A DNA stretch of 10,614 nt, taken from contig JALOKO010000079.1 in the NCBI GenBank assembly GCA_025456495.1, positions 1-10,614 on the forward strand, written 5' to 3'. The translations under genes and the position numbers were made by a program. Position 1 is the first letter of the stretch; every line of letters begins with the position of its first letter. The DNA is from Bryobacterales bacterium. GTDB taxonomy: Bacteria > Acidobacteriota > Terriglobia > Bryobacterales > Bryobacteraceae. Below the pieces are notes generated by a model. That model did no database searches. It saw only the letters and a list, made by a program, of their open reading frames with translations, and was not told where the DNA came from. This document shows, piece after piece, positions 1 to 6,677 of this stretch.

Positions 1-2
1 TG

Positions 3-410
3 GGACAGCGCTCCAACATGGTGCATTTCTACGACGTGGAGGATTCCGCCACCGTTCTGGTTGAGTATGCGTGCGGGCTGCGGGGCATTGTGGATGTACG
101 CTGGCACAGCCGCGTCGCGCGTGACCAATTCCGCATTGTGGGCACCGAGGGGGAGATGGTGCTGACCCCCCTGAACGGACCAGATCTGGTTTACCCGGGA
201 GGCAAGGAATTGTTGCCCACCCACCCCAACGTCCATTTTCCCTGCGTGGCGAATTTCACTGCCGCGGCTTTGGATGGCGCGCCGCTGTTGGCCTCCGGCG
301 AAAGCTCGTTGCCCACGGATTGGGTGACTGAGCAGGTGATGCGCCTGGGGCCTCCGGCGGCGTTCACTCCCCCGTTGGAACCAGGACCTTTCCGGGAAGG
401 GCAGCGCTAA
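3..410 (+). CDS. Gfo/Idh/MocA-family oxidoreductase, C-terminal part (partial at left edge)
   Basis: The reading frame is open from the window's first bases to a TAA at 408-410, giving 135 residues of a protein whose start lies outside. The visible part looks like the C-terminal alpha/beta substrate-binding domain of Gfo/Idh/MocA NAD(P)-dependent sugar or inositol dehydrogenases. It has strands such as SATVLVEYACGLRGIVDVRW, then the 'FRIVGTEGEMVLTPL' segment and a late 'FPCVANFTAAALDGAPLLASGE...TDWVTEQV' helix, which in this family follows the catalytic region and closes the domain. The N-terminal Rossmann fold and catalytic Lys/His are off the window, so cofactor and substrate cannot be read. 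An ATG at 18 is internal, because the frame continues upstream with family-like residues. The next gene begins one base after the stop, suggesting co-transcription. Confidence 0.8.
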   Translation, partial: GQRSNMVHFYDVEDSATVLVEYACGLRGIVDVRWHSRVARDQFRIVGTEGEMVLTPLNGPDLVYPGGKELLPTHPNVHFPCVANFTAAALDGAPLLASGESSLPTDWVTEQVMRLGPPAAFTPPLEPGPFREGQR

Positions 411-411
411 G

Positions 412-960
412 GTGGCCTTTTTCGATTTCATTGAGACGCTGATGCGGGGCGGCGCAGGTTCCCCGCTGACGGATGCCTCCAATACAGAGAGCGTGCGCAA
501 AATCGCCATTCTCCTGCAGCAGCTTCCGCCGGATCGTTCCCGCTTCCTGGCCGCGTTCGCCTACCTGATGGCGCGGGTGGCGCATGCCGACTTTCACGTC
601 AGCGATGAGGAACTGCGGCGGATGGCCGACATCTTGCGGGATAGGGGCGGGCTGCCTGCTGATCAGGCCGAGGCGGTGGCGGAAATGGCCCGCCATCAGA
701 CGGTACATGAGGGATCCACGGAGGATTTCCTGGTTACCCGCGCGTTTCGCCGGATTGCCAGCCGGGACGAACTGCTGCAGTTGTTGGATTGCCTGTTCGC
801 CGTCGCCGCCGCGCACCACTCAATCTCCGTGGTGGAAGACAACGCGATCCGTCAGATTGCCAGCGAGCTGAACCTGGAACACCGCGAGTTCATTGCAGTG
901 CGTTCGCGTTACCGCGATCGCCTGGCGGTGTTTCAGTTGGACTCTCCGCCTCTGCAGTAG
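412..960 (+). CDS. TerB-like (tellurite resistance TerB / COG4103-type) helical protein
   Basis: A 182-residue soluble, mainly alpha-helical protein starts at GTG 412, with a GGGAAGG ribosome site at 394-400. It has no signal peptide or membrane segment. Residues about 46-90 form a TerB-like helical unit with the acidic 'MARVAHADFHVSDEEL' motif (D60, D65, E66, E67), the likely metal-binding loop of the family. A second, similar unit covers about 120-165 ('LFAVAAAHHSISVVEDNAIRQIASELNL'). There the position of the usual aspartate is taken by His/Ser, so that site may be degenerate. TerB-like proteins are associated with stress and metal responses, but their biochemical role is poorly defined and none is claimed here. 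The gene sits one base after the oxidoreductase and 77 bases before the glycosylase, so all three may share a transcript. Confidence 0.72.
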   Translation: MAFFDFIETLMRGGAGSPLTDASNTESVRKIAILLQQLPPDRSRFLAAFAYLMARVAHADFHVSDEELRRMADILRDRGGLPADQAEAVAEMARHQTVHEGSTEDFLVTRAFRRIASRDELLQLLDCLFAVAAAHHSISVVEDNAIRQIASELNLEHREFIAVRSRYRDRLAVFQLDSPPLQ

Positions 961-1037
961 ACCCCTTCGCCCCGGTAGAGCAGCTTGTTGGCCAAGTGGA
1001 AGACGCAATAGACGCCTGCATGGAGGGCGAGTCTGGT

Positions 1038-1691
1038 ATGGCAGAGTTTGGCTTGCGCGAGACTGATATGCGTGGGTTTGACATGCGCGAGGCAGAGGAA
1101 CACCTGAAGCGCAGCGGGCGTCGCATGGCGCAGTTGGTTGAGAGCGTAGGTCCCTGCCAGTTGCAGTTCACGCCACCCACCTTTGAGAGCCTTGCCCGCA
1201 GCATCGTCTATCAGCAGATCAGCATTCGCGCCGCCCGCAGCATCTATCAGCGGGTGACGGAGCTTTGTGCGCCACGGCAGGTTCTGGAGCCGGATCAGGT
1301 GGTTGCGGCCAGCGTGGAACGCTTGCGCGGCTGTGGGCTGTCGTCGCAAAAGGTGGCGTACATTCAGGACCTGGCACGCCATACGCTGGATGGCCGCTTG
1401 CGCTTCACGCAACTACCCCAATTGACCGATGAACAGGTGATCGCCACACTTACCCAGGTGAAGGGAATCGGCGTCTGGACGGCACAGATGTTCCTGATCT
1501 TCGCCCTGCAGCGCCCGGACATCCTTCCTACCGGTGACCTTGGGGTACGCAACGCTGTGAAGAAGCTGTACCGCCTGAACGAAGCGCCCACCCCGGCGGC
1601 GGTGGAGCTACGGGGCCGGAAGTGGCGCCCATATGCCTCAGTGGCCTCCTGGTACCTCTGGCGGAGCATTGACCCGTCGGGACCCTTCTAG
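1038..1691 (+). CDS. AlkA-type DNA-3-methyladenine glycosylase (HhH-GPD superfamily)
   Basis: The predicted 217-residue base-excision-repair enzyme would remove alkylated purines such as 3-methyladenine from DNA, leaving an abasic site. HhH-GPD landmarks are present in order: the helix 'FESLARSIVYQQIS' (about 49-62), the helix-hairpin-helix 'LTQVKGIGVWTAQMF' (138-152), the catalytic aspartate D167 in 'PTGDLGVRNAVKKLY', and the closing 'WRPYASVASWYLWRS' (196-210). It is close in size to the compact AlkA-like enzymes and lacks the extra N-terminal domain of E. coli AlkA. The start at ATG 1038 is chosen because GGAGGG at 1022-1027 lies 10 bases upstream. GTG 996 and ATG 1020, 1068 and 1083 are alternatives in the same frame, and the frame stays open far upstream inside the TerB-like gene. 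It follows the TerB-like gene by 77 bases and converges on the VWA gene. Confidence 0.9.
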   Translation: MAEFGLRETDMRGFDMREAEEHLKRSGRRMAQLVESVGPCQLQFTPPTFESLARSIVYQQISIRAARSIYQRVTELCAPRQVLEPDQVVAASVERLRGCGLSSQKVAYIQDLARHTLDGRLRFTQLPQLTDEQVIATLTQVKGIGVWTAQMFLIFALQRPDILPTGDLGVRNAVKKLYRLNEAPTPAAVELRGRKWRPYASVASWYLWRSIDPSGPF

Positions 1692-1739
1692 CGGCGACGG
1701 GCAAACCGGGGTGCTTCCCAATCGCCACACCTTTAGCCG

Positions 1740-2711
1740 TCAGGGCAGCCGGGGAGCGTAGTAGCCCTTTCGCGCCCGCACCTGCAGATTCTTGCGATTT
1801 TGCAGCCGCAGGTCAATCTTCTGGTAGCTGCCATCCGTCTTCAGCGGTTCCGGGCGGTAGTAGAGGTTGTACTGGTGGCGCAGTTCGTTGGCAATGTTCT
1901 TGAAGGATTGCTCAAGATCCTCCACCTTGAACGGGAAGAAGCTCAAGCCGCCGGTTTCCTCCGCCAGGTAACGCAGCACTTTGTCGCCGGTGGTGGCGCG
2001 TCTGCTGATGTTGGTGGAGATGGTATAGATCACCACGTCCGTCTTCTGGGCCAGTTCCAGGGCCTGGTCTCGGGTCCGGATGCTCTGGGTGTCCTCACCA
2101 TCGGAGAGAATCACCATCGCGCGGCGGAACTTGTACAGCGGCTGGTCTTTGCCCAGGCGATCCCGGCACGTATAGTAGATGGCGTCGTAGAGCGCCGTGC
2201 CACCACCGGGACGCATCTCACGCAGCGCGGTGGATAGCGTTTCCAGATTGTCGCTGAGTTCGGTCTGGATCTCCGGGATGGAATCGAAACCGACGACGAT
2301 GGCGCGATCCTGTCCCGGACGGAGCGCCTCATTCAGGAACCCGATGGCAGCTTCCTGCTCAAATCGAAATCGCTCGCGGATGCTATTGCTGGTGTCCACC
2401 AGGATGGCGATGCGCAGGGGAAGATCAGTTTCCGCGGTGAACTCCAACACCTCTTGCGGCTTCTTGTTTTCGAAGACCTGAAAGTCGTCTCGGGAGAGGT
2501 CTGTGACAAAGCGCCCCCGCTTGTCGCTGACGCTGAACAGGACGTTGACGCGCGTCACGTCGAACGTAATGGGGGCATCCACTTCCTGCTGCGCGGCGGG
2601 GGATGGTCCCGGCGCGGAGGGCGCGGCCTGTTGGGCGGGCAGCGCAGTGGCCAGCACGAAACCCAAGGTCCCGCAAGCGATGAGCAAGATGATTCCGGCG
2701 CCTAACTTCAT
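1740..2711 (-). CDS. Exported VWA-domain protein, Acidobacterial VWFA-related family
   Basis: A 323-residue exported protein. Residues 1-26 form a signal peptide with a long hydrophobic core and likely signal peptidase I cleavage after L-P-A (A26). An 'LIAC' at 10-13 imitates a lipobox, but the hydrophobic run continues past it. A low-complexity Ala/Pro/Gln linker follows (27-46). Next is the family N-terminal region (about 49-98, 'VSDKRGRFVTDLSRDDFQVFENKK') and a VWA domain (about 99-280) with a complete MIDAS metal site: D106-x-S108-x-S110, T172 in GGGTALYD, and D204 in ILSDGED. The C-terminal beta region (281-323) ends in 'RKGYYAP'. This layout matches the VWFA-related family typical of Acidobacteria, which occurs in many copies per genome and whose partners are unknown. 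Divalent-metal-dependent protein binding in the periplasm or at the cell surface is likely. The ribosome site is weak (GGAAA). A 217-base gap separates it from the cytochrome b gene upstream. Confidence 0.9.
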   Translation of the reverse strand: MKLGAGIILLIACGTLGFVLATALPAQQAAPSAPGPSPAAQQEVDAPITFDVTRVNVLFSVSDKRGRFVTDLSRDDFQVFENKKPQEVLEFTAETDLPLRIAILVDTSNSIRERFRFEQEAAIGFLNEALRPGQDRAIVVGFDSIPEIQTELSDNLETLSTALREMRPGGGTALYDAIYYTCRDRLGKDQPLYKFRRAMVILSDGEDTQSIRTRDQALELAQKTDVVIYTISTNISRRATTGDKVLRYLAEETGGLSFFPFKVEDLEQSFKNIANELRHQYNLYYRPEPLKTDGSYQKIDLRLQNRKNLQVRARKGYYAPRLP

Positions 2712-2723
2712 GGTGGTTTCCGT

Positions 2724-2758
2724 TGCCCTTATTCTACCGAAAGACAGAGGCCAATCCC
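2724..2758 (-). promoter_or_regulatory. Possible promoter of the VWA gene (-10 only)
   Basis: On the minus strand TAGAAT (plus coordinates 2731-2736) matches the sigma70 -10 consensus at five of six positions, about 20 bases before the VWA start codon. No convincing -35 hexamer lies at normal spacing; the best-looking TTGGCC is too close. The 217-base gap behind it makes an independent promoter plausible. This call rests on one hexamer. Confidence 0.25.
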
Positions 2759-2782
2759 TTGGGGCTTGGCAGGGCGCGGCAC

Positions 2783-2833
2783 GGCGAGGGCTTGGTTGGG
2801 CAGGGCGAGGGCCTGGTTGGGCGGGGCGAGGGC
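2783..2833. repeat. 21-bp GC-rich tandem repeat, about 2.4 copies
   Basis: GCGAGGG recurs at 2784, 2805 and 2826, exactly 21 bases apart. Copies one (2784-2804) and two (2805-2825) match at 19 of 21 positions, and the third stops after eight bases. A degenerate piece at 2764-2776 resembles a unit lacking five internal bases. The repeat is strongly G-rich on the plus strand and lies in the gap between the VWA gene start and the cytochrome b stop. I see no coding function. Confidence 0.8.
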
Positions 2834-2928
2834 GGAATCAGGCGCGGGAAGCCCCGTTCGTTTTTAACTCACCACGTTCACCTCCGCTACGCTTGCGCGG
2901 AGCAATATTGGATTGCCGCTGCAGCTTG

Positions 2929-3711
2929 TCAGGAATCCGCGCCCACCTTCGGGCTGGCGTCGGCCTTCGCCGCAGTGGGGTTGCTTGCGGGGTTGCCGAA
3001 GGATTCGCCTTCAGGTTCGTCCGGGGTGCTGGTGGCGGCGTTGGAGCCATTGGCGTCCACCTCCGCGTGAGGCCTTCGGTGGCTCACCGGGTGAAATTCG
3101 GCTGACCGGTAGCCGGTAAGCATAGCCTCGTAATTGGCGGCGATGGTCTCGCCTGTGCTCGCCAGGTAGACGTGACCCACCAGGAACATCGAAAGCAGGA
3201 ATCCCAAGGCGGAGTGCAGCAACGCCGCCGGCAGCACTCCTGGCATGTTCCAGATCTGGCGGGGCGCTAACTCAGGGAACAGCAGCAGTAGGCCGGTGAC
3301 GATCACCACCGGCGTTGCCACGTACATGATGCCCAGGTAGGTGAGCTTTTGGATGGGATTAAACTTCTGAGGGTCACGGGGGTCGTGCGGGTGGGGGTCA
3401 CCGCGGAAGATTCCCACCAGGTAGTACAGCAACTGACGCCATAGACCTTCGGTTAACTCCCGTCGCGCGGGGATGTAGTGCTTCCCATTGGGCGTAAACC
3501 GGTTGCCCAGTAGAAACACCAGATAAGCGATTGCCAACGCCAGTCCAGTGAAGTTGTGGACGATGCGGGCTGTCTGGAATGGCAAAATCGTGTTGGTTGG
3601 CGAGGCGTAGTGCAAGGCCAAGCCGCTGACAATGAGCGCCAGGAAGAACAGCGCATTTGTCCAATGCCAAAGCCGCAACCAGAGCGGGTAATGCGCCACC
3701 GGCATGCTCAT
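2929..3711 (-). CDS. Dihaem cytochrome b subunit (HydC/FdnI / b561-type), quinone-interacting
   Basis: A 260-residue integral membrane cytochrome b with about four transmembrane helices (about 18-35, 51-70, 122-145, 160-184). Histidines sit where HydC/FdnI-type dihaem cytochromes b carry axial ligands: H16 in 'LRLWHWTNALFF', H52 in 'ARIVHNFTG', and H166 and H180 in 'LLHSALGFLLSMFLVGHVYLA'. The 'FNPIQKLTYLGIMY' loop before helix 3 is also typical. Such subunits exchange electrons between the quinone pool and a partner c-type or iron-sulfur protein. The ATG at 3711 overlaps the stop of the seven-haem cytochrome gene (ATGA), and an AAGGGGGA ribosome site lies eight bases upstream, so the two are translationally coupled and probably one complex. 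The last 58 or so residues (203-260) form a polar Pro/Ala/Ser/Asp-rich tail, probably disordered and unusual for the family. Direction of electron flow is inferred, not seen. Confidence 0.88.
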   Translation of the reverse strand: MSMPVAHYPLWLRLWHWTNALFFLALIVSGLALHYASPTNTILPFQTARIVHNFTGLALAIAYLVFLLGNRFTPNGKHYIPARRELTEGLWRQLLYYLVGIFRGDPHPHDPRDPQKFNPIQKLTYLGIMYVATPVVIVTGLLLLFPELAPRQIWNMPGVLPAALLHSALGFLLSMFLVGHVYLASTGETIAANYEAMLTGYRSAEFHPVSHRRPHAEVDANGSNAATSTPDEPEGESFGNPASNPTAAKADASPKVGADS

Positions 3712-4685
3712 GACCGTTTCCCCCTTCGTCCGGCAACGAATCGCCCCAGCGCATGCAGGAAGATACCAGCAAAGGTGATGGCCGCCAGGGCGATGCTTGC
3801 CGCGTCCAGATACCGGTTCCGCGTCATTCCCACGACGTAGGCGTCATTCAGGACGACGCTGTTCAGGAATCCGGCTGTCTGCCGTTCCTCCTTTACGCGG
3901 TGGATATAGAGTTGGGTCAGCAATCGAGATTCCTGCGAATGGCACTCGACGCAGTTCCTGACGGCCTGGGCCTTCGGCAGGATCTTGTGGGAGACCATGC
4001 GCTGGTTTGGCGCGGTGTGACAGTCCAGGCAGCGCACCGTGCGCCAGTGCAGTTCCCGGTTGGGCAGGAACGCGTGGATGGTCTCCAAGGCCGGCTTTGT
4101 CACTCCAAAGCGAAGCTGCATCTGCTGCTGGTCACGATGACATTCGATGCAGAGGGAGTTGGAGTACTCCACCGTCAGCGGGATGCTGCGGGTATCGCGC
4201 GAAGGTTGGAACGTATGGGGATCGTGGCAGGAAAAGCAGGTGAAGGCGTCCCCTTGGGCCGTCTTGTGGATACTGGCGTCAAACTCTTCCTTGATCTCCG
4301 GAAAGCCCCAATGTTCATATTTGGCGCCGCGATGGCAACTGCTGCATTGTGGCTTCTTGCGCTGAAGCACCTTCTCAGTATGGGGAAACTGGGAAAAGCC
4401 GTAGTGGCAGAAGATACAGGACTTGTCTCCATGCGCGGAGGCTGAGAAGCGCGCCGCGTCCACCGGGGCAGCGCGAATGCGCGCGACGACTTCTGCGTTT
4501 CCGGTGGGTTGCGTACCATGGCAGCCCAGGCAGTAGACCACCGTCTCACCTTCCATCGCGTCGGATTGTGATGCGGGCGCAGGGTTTTGCTGCCCAGGCA
4601 ATCCTGCACCGAACCAGACAAACAGCCACCCCAGCAGCAACCTGATCCCGATTGCTCGCCCTCGCTGATGCTGCGTGACGCTCAT
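3708..4685 (-). CDS. Seven-haem c-type cytochrome with C-terminal membrane anchor
   Basis: A 325-residue exported multihaem cytochrome. The start at ATG 4685 is chosen because GGGAG lies about 10 bases upstream and the signal peptide then begins near the terminus. An in-frame ATG at 4766 would add a long basic leader and sits inside the likely promoter. Residues 1-31 are a Sec signal with basic residues before a hydrophobic core, and cleavage near G31 is plausible. Seven CXXCH haem-attachment sites follow, with Cys/His pairs at 52/56, 90/94, 114/118, 150/154, 179/183, 219/223 and 245/249. Many extra histidines (85, 102, 125, 140, 157, 204, 213, 233, 262) could serve as distal ligands, so mostly bis-His haems are expected. 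A transmembrane helix (about 293-318) and a basic 'GRRGKRS' end anchor it with the haems in the periplasm. With the coupled dihaem cytochrome b it forms a plausible quinol-to-periplasm electron conduit, similar in composition to Geobacter CbcBA. Confidence 0.9.
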   Translation of the reverse strand: MSVTQHQRGRAIGIRLLLGWLFVWFGAGLPGQQNPAPASQSDAMEGETVVYCLGCHGTQPTGNAEVVARIRAAPVDAARFSASAHGDKSCIFCHYGFSQFPHTEKVLQRKKPQCSSCHRGAKYEHWGFPEIKEEFDASIHKTAQGDAFTCFSCHDPHTFQPSRDTRSIPLTVEYSNSLCIECHRDQQQMQLRFGVTKPALETIHAFLPNRELHWRTVRCLDCHTAPNQRMVSHKILPKAQAVRNCVECHSQESRLLTQLYIHRVKEERQTAGFLNSVVLNDAYVVGMTRNRYLDAASIALAAITFAGIFLHALGRFVAGRRGKRS

Positions 4686-4763
4686 TGGTTTCGGTCTCCC
4701 TTGCGGGCGGCGCGGCGCTGCCCTGCCGGATGATGGCGCCGTCATACGGGACGGCTGTGTCCG

Positions 4764-4798
4764 CATTTATATCAGATTTGTTGTTCCGAAAGAGCAAG
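4764..4798 (-). promoter_or_regulatory. Possible promoter of the cytochrome c/b operon
   Basis: In the 211-base gap between ruvB and the seven-haem cytochrome gene, an AT-rich patch stands out from its GC-rich surroundings. On the minus strand it reads GATATAAATG, containing TATAAA (plus coordinates 4766-4771), preceded by TTGCTC as a poor -35 about 18-20 bases upstream. If used, transcription would begin some 70 bases before the chosen start codon at 4685. The in-frame ATG at 4766 would then lie in the promoter. I see no other clear regulatory site in this gap. Confidence 0.35.
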
Positions 4799-4896
4799 GG
4801 GTGGTAGGACACCTGGTGGGACATGCAGGGTGCCGGGAAATTCTGGAGCAGCGGCAAGGCGAACCGCCGCACACGGATAGGCGCCGGGTTCCGCAA

Positions 4897-5937
4897 CTAG
4901 CTGAACAAGCTCTCCTGGCCCGGTGTGGCGCCCCAACCGCCCCTGGGCTTAATGTGGAAATACTCGAAGCCTCGCAGTGTGCCCACCCTGCCGCGCGGCG
5001 TGCGGTCAATGAAACCCAACTGCATCAGGTAGGGCTCGTACACTTCCTCAATGGTGGACGCATCCTCGTCAATCGATGCGGCGATCGTGTTCAAGCCCAC
5101 CGGACCGCCGTTGTACTTTTCCAGGATCGTCATCATGATTTTCTGGTCTACTTCGTCCAGCCCATAGCGGTCCACTTCCAGCAAGTCCAACGCCTTTGCC
5201 GCCACCTCCTGCGTGACATCGCCGTTGGCGCGCACCTGGGCGTAGTCACGGACACGCCGAAGGAGGCGATTGGCAATGCGCGGTGTTCCGCGACTGCGAC
5301 GCGCCACTTCGGCTGCGCCTTCCCGCTCAATGGTCACGTTCAGCAGGCGGGCGGAGCGCTCCACGATGCCGGTCAATTCCGGAACATCGTACGGATTCAG
5401 CCGCAGAACGATGCCGAAGCGCGTCCGCAACGGACCGCTCAGCAGACCTTGCCGGGTAGTTGCGCCGATGCAGGTAAACCTCGGGATGGGGAGGGTGTGC
5501 GTACGGGCTGCAACTCCGGTGCCGATGAGAATGTCGACATGAAAGTCCTCCAGGGCGCTGTACAGCATCTCCTCGATGTCTGGCAGCAGGCGGTGGATCT
5601 CATCGACGAAAAATACCTGACTTTGGCGCACGTTGCTCAGGACGCCGGTGAGGTCGAGCTTTTTCTGCAAAATGGGACCCGCCGTCTGGTCGAAGGCTAC
5701 GCCCAGTTCGTTTGCGATGACGGTGGCAAGCGTCGTCTTGCCCAAGCCCGGTGGGCCATACAGCAGAACATGATCCAGGGCCTCTCCCCGCTGCCGCGCC
5801 GCTTCGATGGCGATGCTGAGGATTTCTTTCACCTTGGTCTGGCCAGTAAAGTCAGCCAGTTGACGCGGACGAAGGCTCGTCTCCAGTTGTAGATCGTCGT
5901 CGTCAGCGGCCGCTGAGACCAGCCGGGAATTGCTCAT
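4897..5937 (-). CDS. ruvB: RuvB, Holliday-junction branch-migration ATPase
   Basis: A 346-residue AAA+ motor that forms hexameric rings on either side of a RuvA-bound Holliday junction and pumps DNA through it during recombinational repair. Motifs in order: Walker A GPPGLGKTT (61-69, K67), Walker B 'VFFVDEIHRLL' (D112, E113), the beta-hairpin contacting RuvA (about 130-153), sensor 1 GATTR (158-162), the arginine-finger region 'GPLRTRFG' (168-175), sensor 2 'RGTPRIANRLLRRVRD' (216-231), and a C-terminal winged-helix domain ending in 'RTPRGRVGT'. Length is normal for RuvB. The start is ATG 5937, with a near-consensus TAAGGTGGT site just upstream; an in-frame GTG at 5946 lies inside that site. 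ruvB follows ruvA by 64 bases on the same strand, the usual ruvAB order. ruvC is not in the window. Confidence 0.98.
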   Translation of the reverse strand: MSNSRLVSAAADDDDLQLETSLRPRQLADFTGQTKVKEILSIAIEAARQRGEALDHVLLYGPPGLGKTTLATVIANELGVAFDQTAGPILQKKLDLTGVLSNVRQSQVFFVDEIHRLLPDIEEMLYSALEDFHVDILIGTGVAARTHTLPIPRFTCIGATTRQGLLSGPLRTRFGIVLRLNPYDVPELTGIVERSARLLNVTIEREGAAEVARRSRGTPRIANRLLRRVRDYAQVRANGDVTQEVAAKALDLLEVDRYGLDEVDQKIMMTILEKYNGGPVGLNTIAASIDEDASTIEEVYEPYLMQLGFIDRTPRGRVGTLRGFEYFHIKPRGGWGATPGQESLFS

Positions 5938-6001
5938 GCGTACCACCTTACAAGGTTCATGGCCTGCGTGTCCGCCGCGGTTGGCCTACCGCATTGTGGG
6001 T

Positions 6002-6604
6002 TTAGCGAACCAGTTCCAGGGCTTTGCGGAACAGCCGTTCAAAGTCGCCTCCGCCGACGGCGTCCCTCGCCTTCAGCAGCGCGGCTTCCGCGGCCGGCCG
6101 CGCGCAACCCAGGTTCAATAACGCCGATAGGACATCCTCTTCCACCGGCTGCAGAGAAGCAGGTGCGGCTGAGCCAGAGGGGGCTGTGGCGGCGATGCCC
6201 CACTTCTGGAATTTGTCCTTCAACTCCAGGACGATACGCTCGGCGGTCTTCTTCCCAACTCCTGGAATCCGCACCAGGCGGGCTGCATCGCCGCCCAACA
6301 CCGACGCCGCGAGGTCAATGACACCAATCCCGCTGAGGATGGTCACCGCCAGTTTTGGGCCGATCCCGCTCACCGTGATGAGCTGCTCAAACATTTGCTT
6401 CTCATCCGTGGTGGCAAAGCCAAACAATTGGATGGCGTCTTCCCGCACCGCTGTATAGACGTGGACCTTGGCCTCTGCACCGGTCTCCGGCATGGAGGTG
6501 TAGGTGGACACAGGAATCGTGAGCGCGTATCCCACCCCACCACAGGCAATCACTGCCCCGTTGGGGTGCTTTTCCAAAAGTTCGCCTCGAAGATGCGCAA
6601 TCAT
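6002..6604 (-). CDS. ruvA: RuvA, Holliday-junction DNA-binding subunit
   Basis: A 200-residue protein that tetramerises on Holliday junctions and loads RuvB. Domain I (1-63) is the OB fold starting 'MIAHLRGELLEK'. It carries the acidic pin as E55-D56 in 'VREDAIQLFGF', the same numbering as in E. coli. Domain II (about 64-135) has two helix-hairpin-helix motifs, 'LITVSGIGPKLAVTIL' (75-90) and 'LVRIPGVGKKTAERIV' (110-125). A flexible Ala/Ser/Pro linker (136-152) leads to domain III (153-200, 'EEDVLSALLNLGCARPAAEAAL'), which binds RuvB. Length equals the family norm. The start at ATG 6604 is supported by AAGGA eight bases upstream; a longer in-frame reading to 6691 would add an unrelated leader. 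It is divergent from rsmE, only 47 bases away. Confidence 0.98.
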   Translation of the reverse strand: MIAHLRGELLEKHPNGAVIACGGVGYALTIPVSTYTSMPETGAEAKVHVYTAVREDAIQLFGFATTDEKQMFEQLITVSGIGPKLAVTILSGIGVIDLAASVLGGDAARLVRIPGVGKKTAERIVLELKDKFQKWGIAATAPSGSAAPASLQPVEEDVLSALLNLGCARPAAEAALLKARDAVGGGDFERLFRKALELVR

Positions 6605-6646
6605 GGCTGGGGTCCTTGCGTCCGGAGTTCGGCCGGGCGAACCTTC

Positions 6647-6677
6647 ATTGTATGGCTCGCCGTAGGTTCTTTGTCGA
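6647..6677 (-). promoter_or_regulatory. Possible ruvAB promoter
   Basis: On the minus strand TCGACA (plus coordinates 6672-6677; five of six matches to the -35 consensus) and TACAAT (6647-6652; five of six matches to the -10) are separated by 19 bases, slightly long for sigma70. Transcription would begin near 6640 and give ruvA a leader of about 36 bases. The site overlaps the first codons of the divergent rsmE. No LexA-type CTG-N10-CAG box was recognised nearby. Confidence 0.4.

Noticed and set aside
789..1037. Upstream extension of the glycosylase frame, starting inside the TerB-like gene
   Set aside because: The added residues are arginine-rich and unlike any glycosylase terminus. They overlap the TerB-like coding sequence, while GGAGGG before ATG 1038 supports the shorter form.
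1692..1739. Possible bidirectional terminator between the glycosylase and VWA genes
   Set aside because: Only short broken stems (GGCGA/TCGCC at 1693-1697 and 1722-1726) can be drawn, with no T-run on either strand.
2845..2865. CGGG/CCCG hairpin followed by TTCGTTTTT on the plus strand
   Set aside because: The stem is only four base pairs, and no plus-strand gene ends nearby for it to terminate.
2882..2902. CTCCGC/GCGGAG inverted repeat below the cytochrome b stop
   Set aside because: It is a six-pair stem with a nine-base loop and no T-run on the minus strand, so it does not meet the pattern of an intrinsic terminator.
2503..3105. 200-codon plus-strand open frame across the VWA start and the tandem repeat
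   Set aside because: It is antisense to two real genes, is low-complexity through the repeat, and shows no domain.
4686..4766. Longer start for the seven-haem cytochrome (ATG 4766)
   Set aside because: It would put a basic, Pro-rich leader before the signal peptide, and the codon falls in the likely -10 region. ATG 4685 has its own ribosome site.
4675..5892. 405-codon plus-strand open frame opposite ruvB
   Set aside because: It lies antisense to unmistakable RuvB, has no recognisable domain, and is explained by high GC content suppressing stops on the opposite strand.
5977..5992. GCGGT/ACCGC hairpin between ruvA and ruvB
   Set aside because: The stem is five pairs with no T-run. It is too weak to call a terminator or attenuator in a GC-rich genome.
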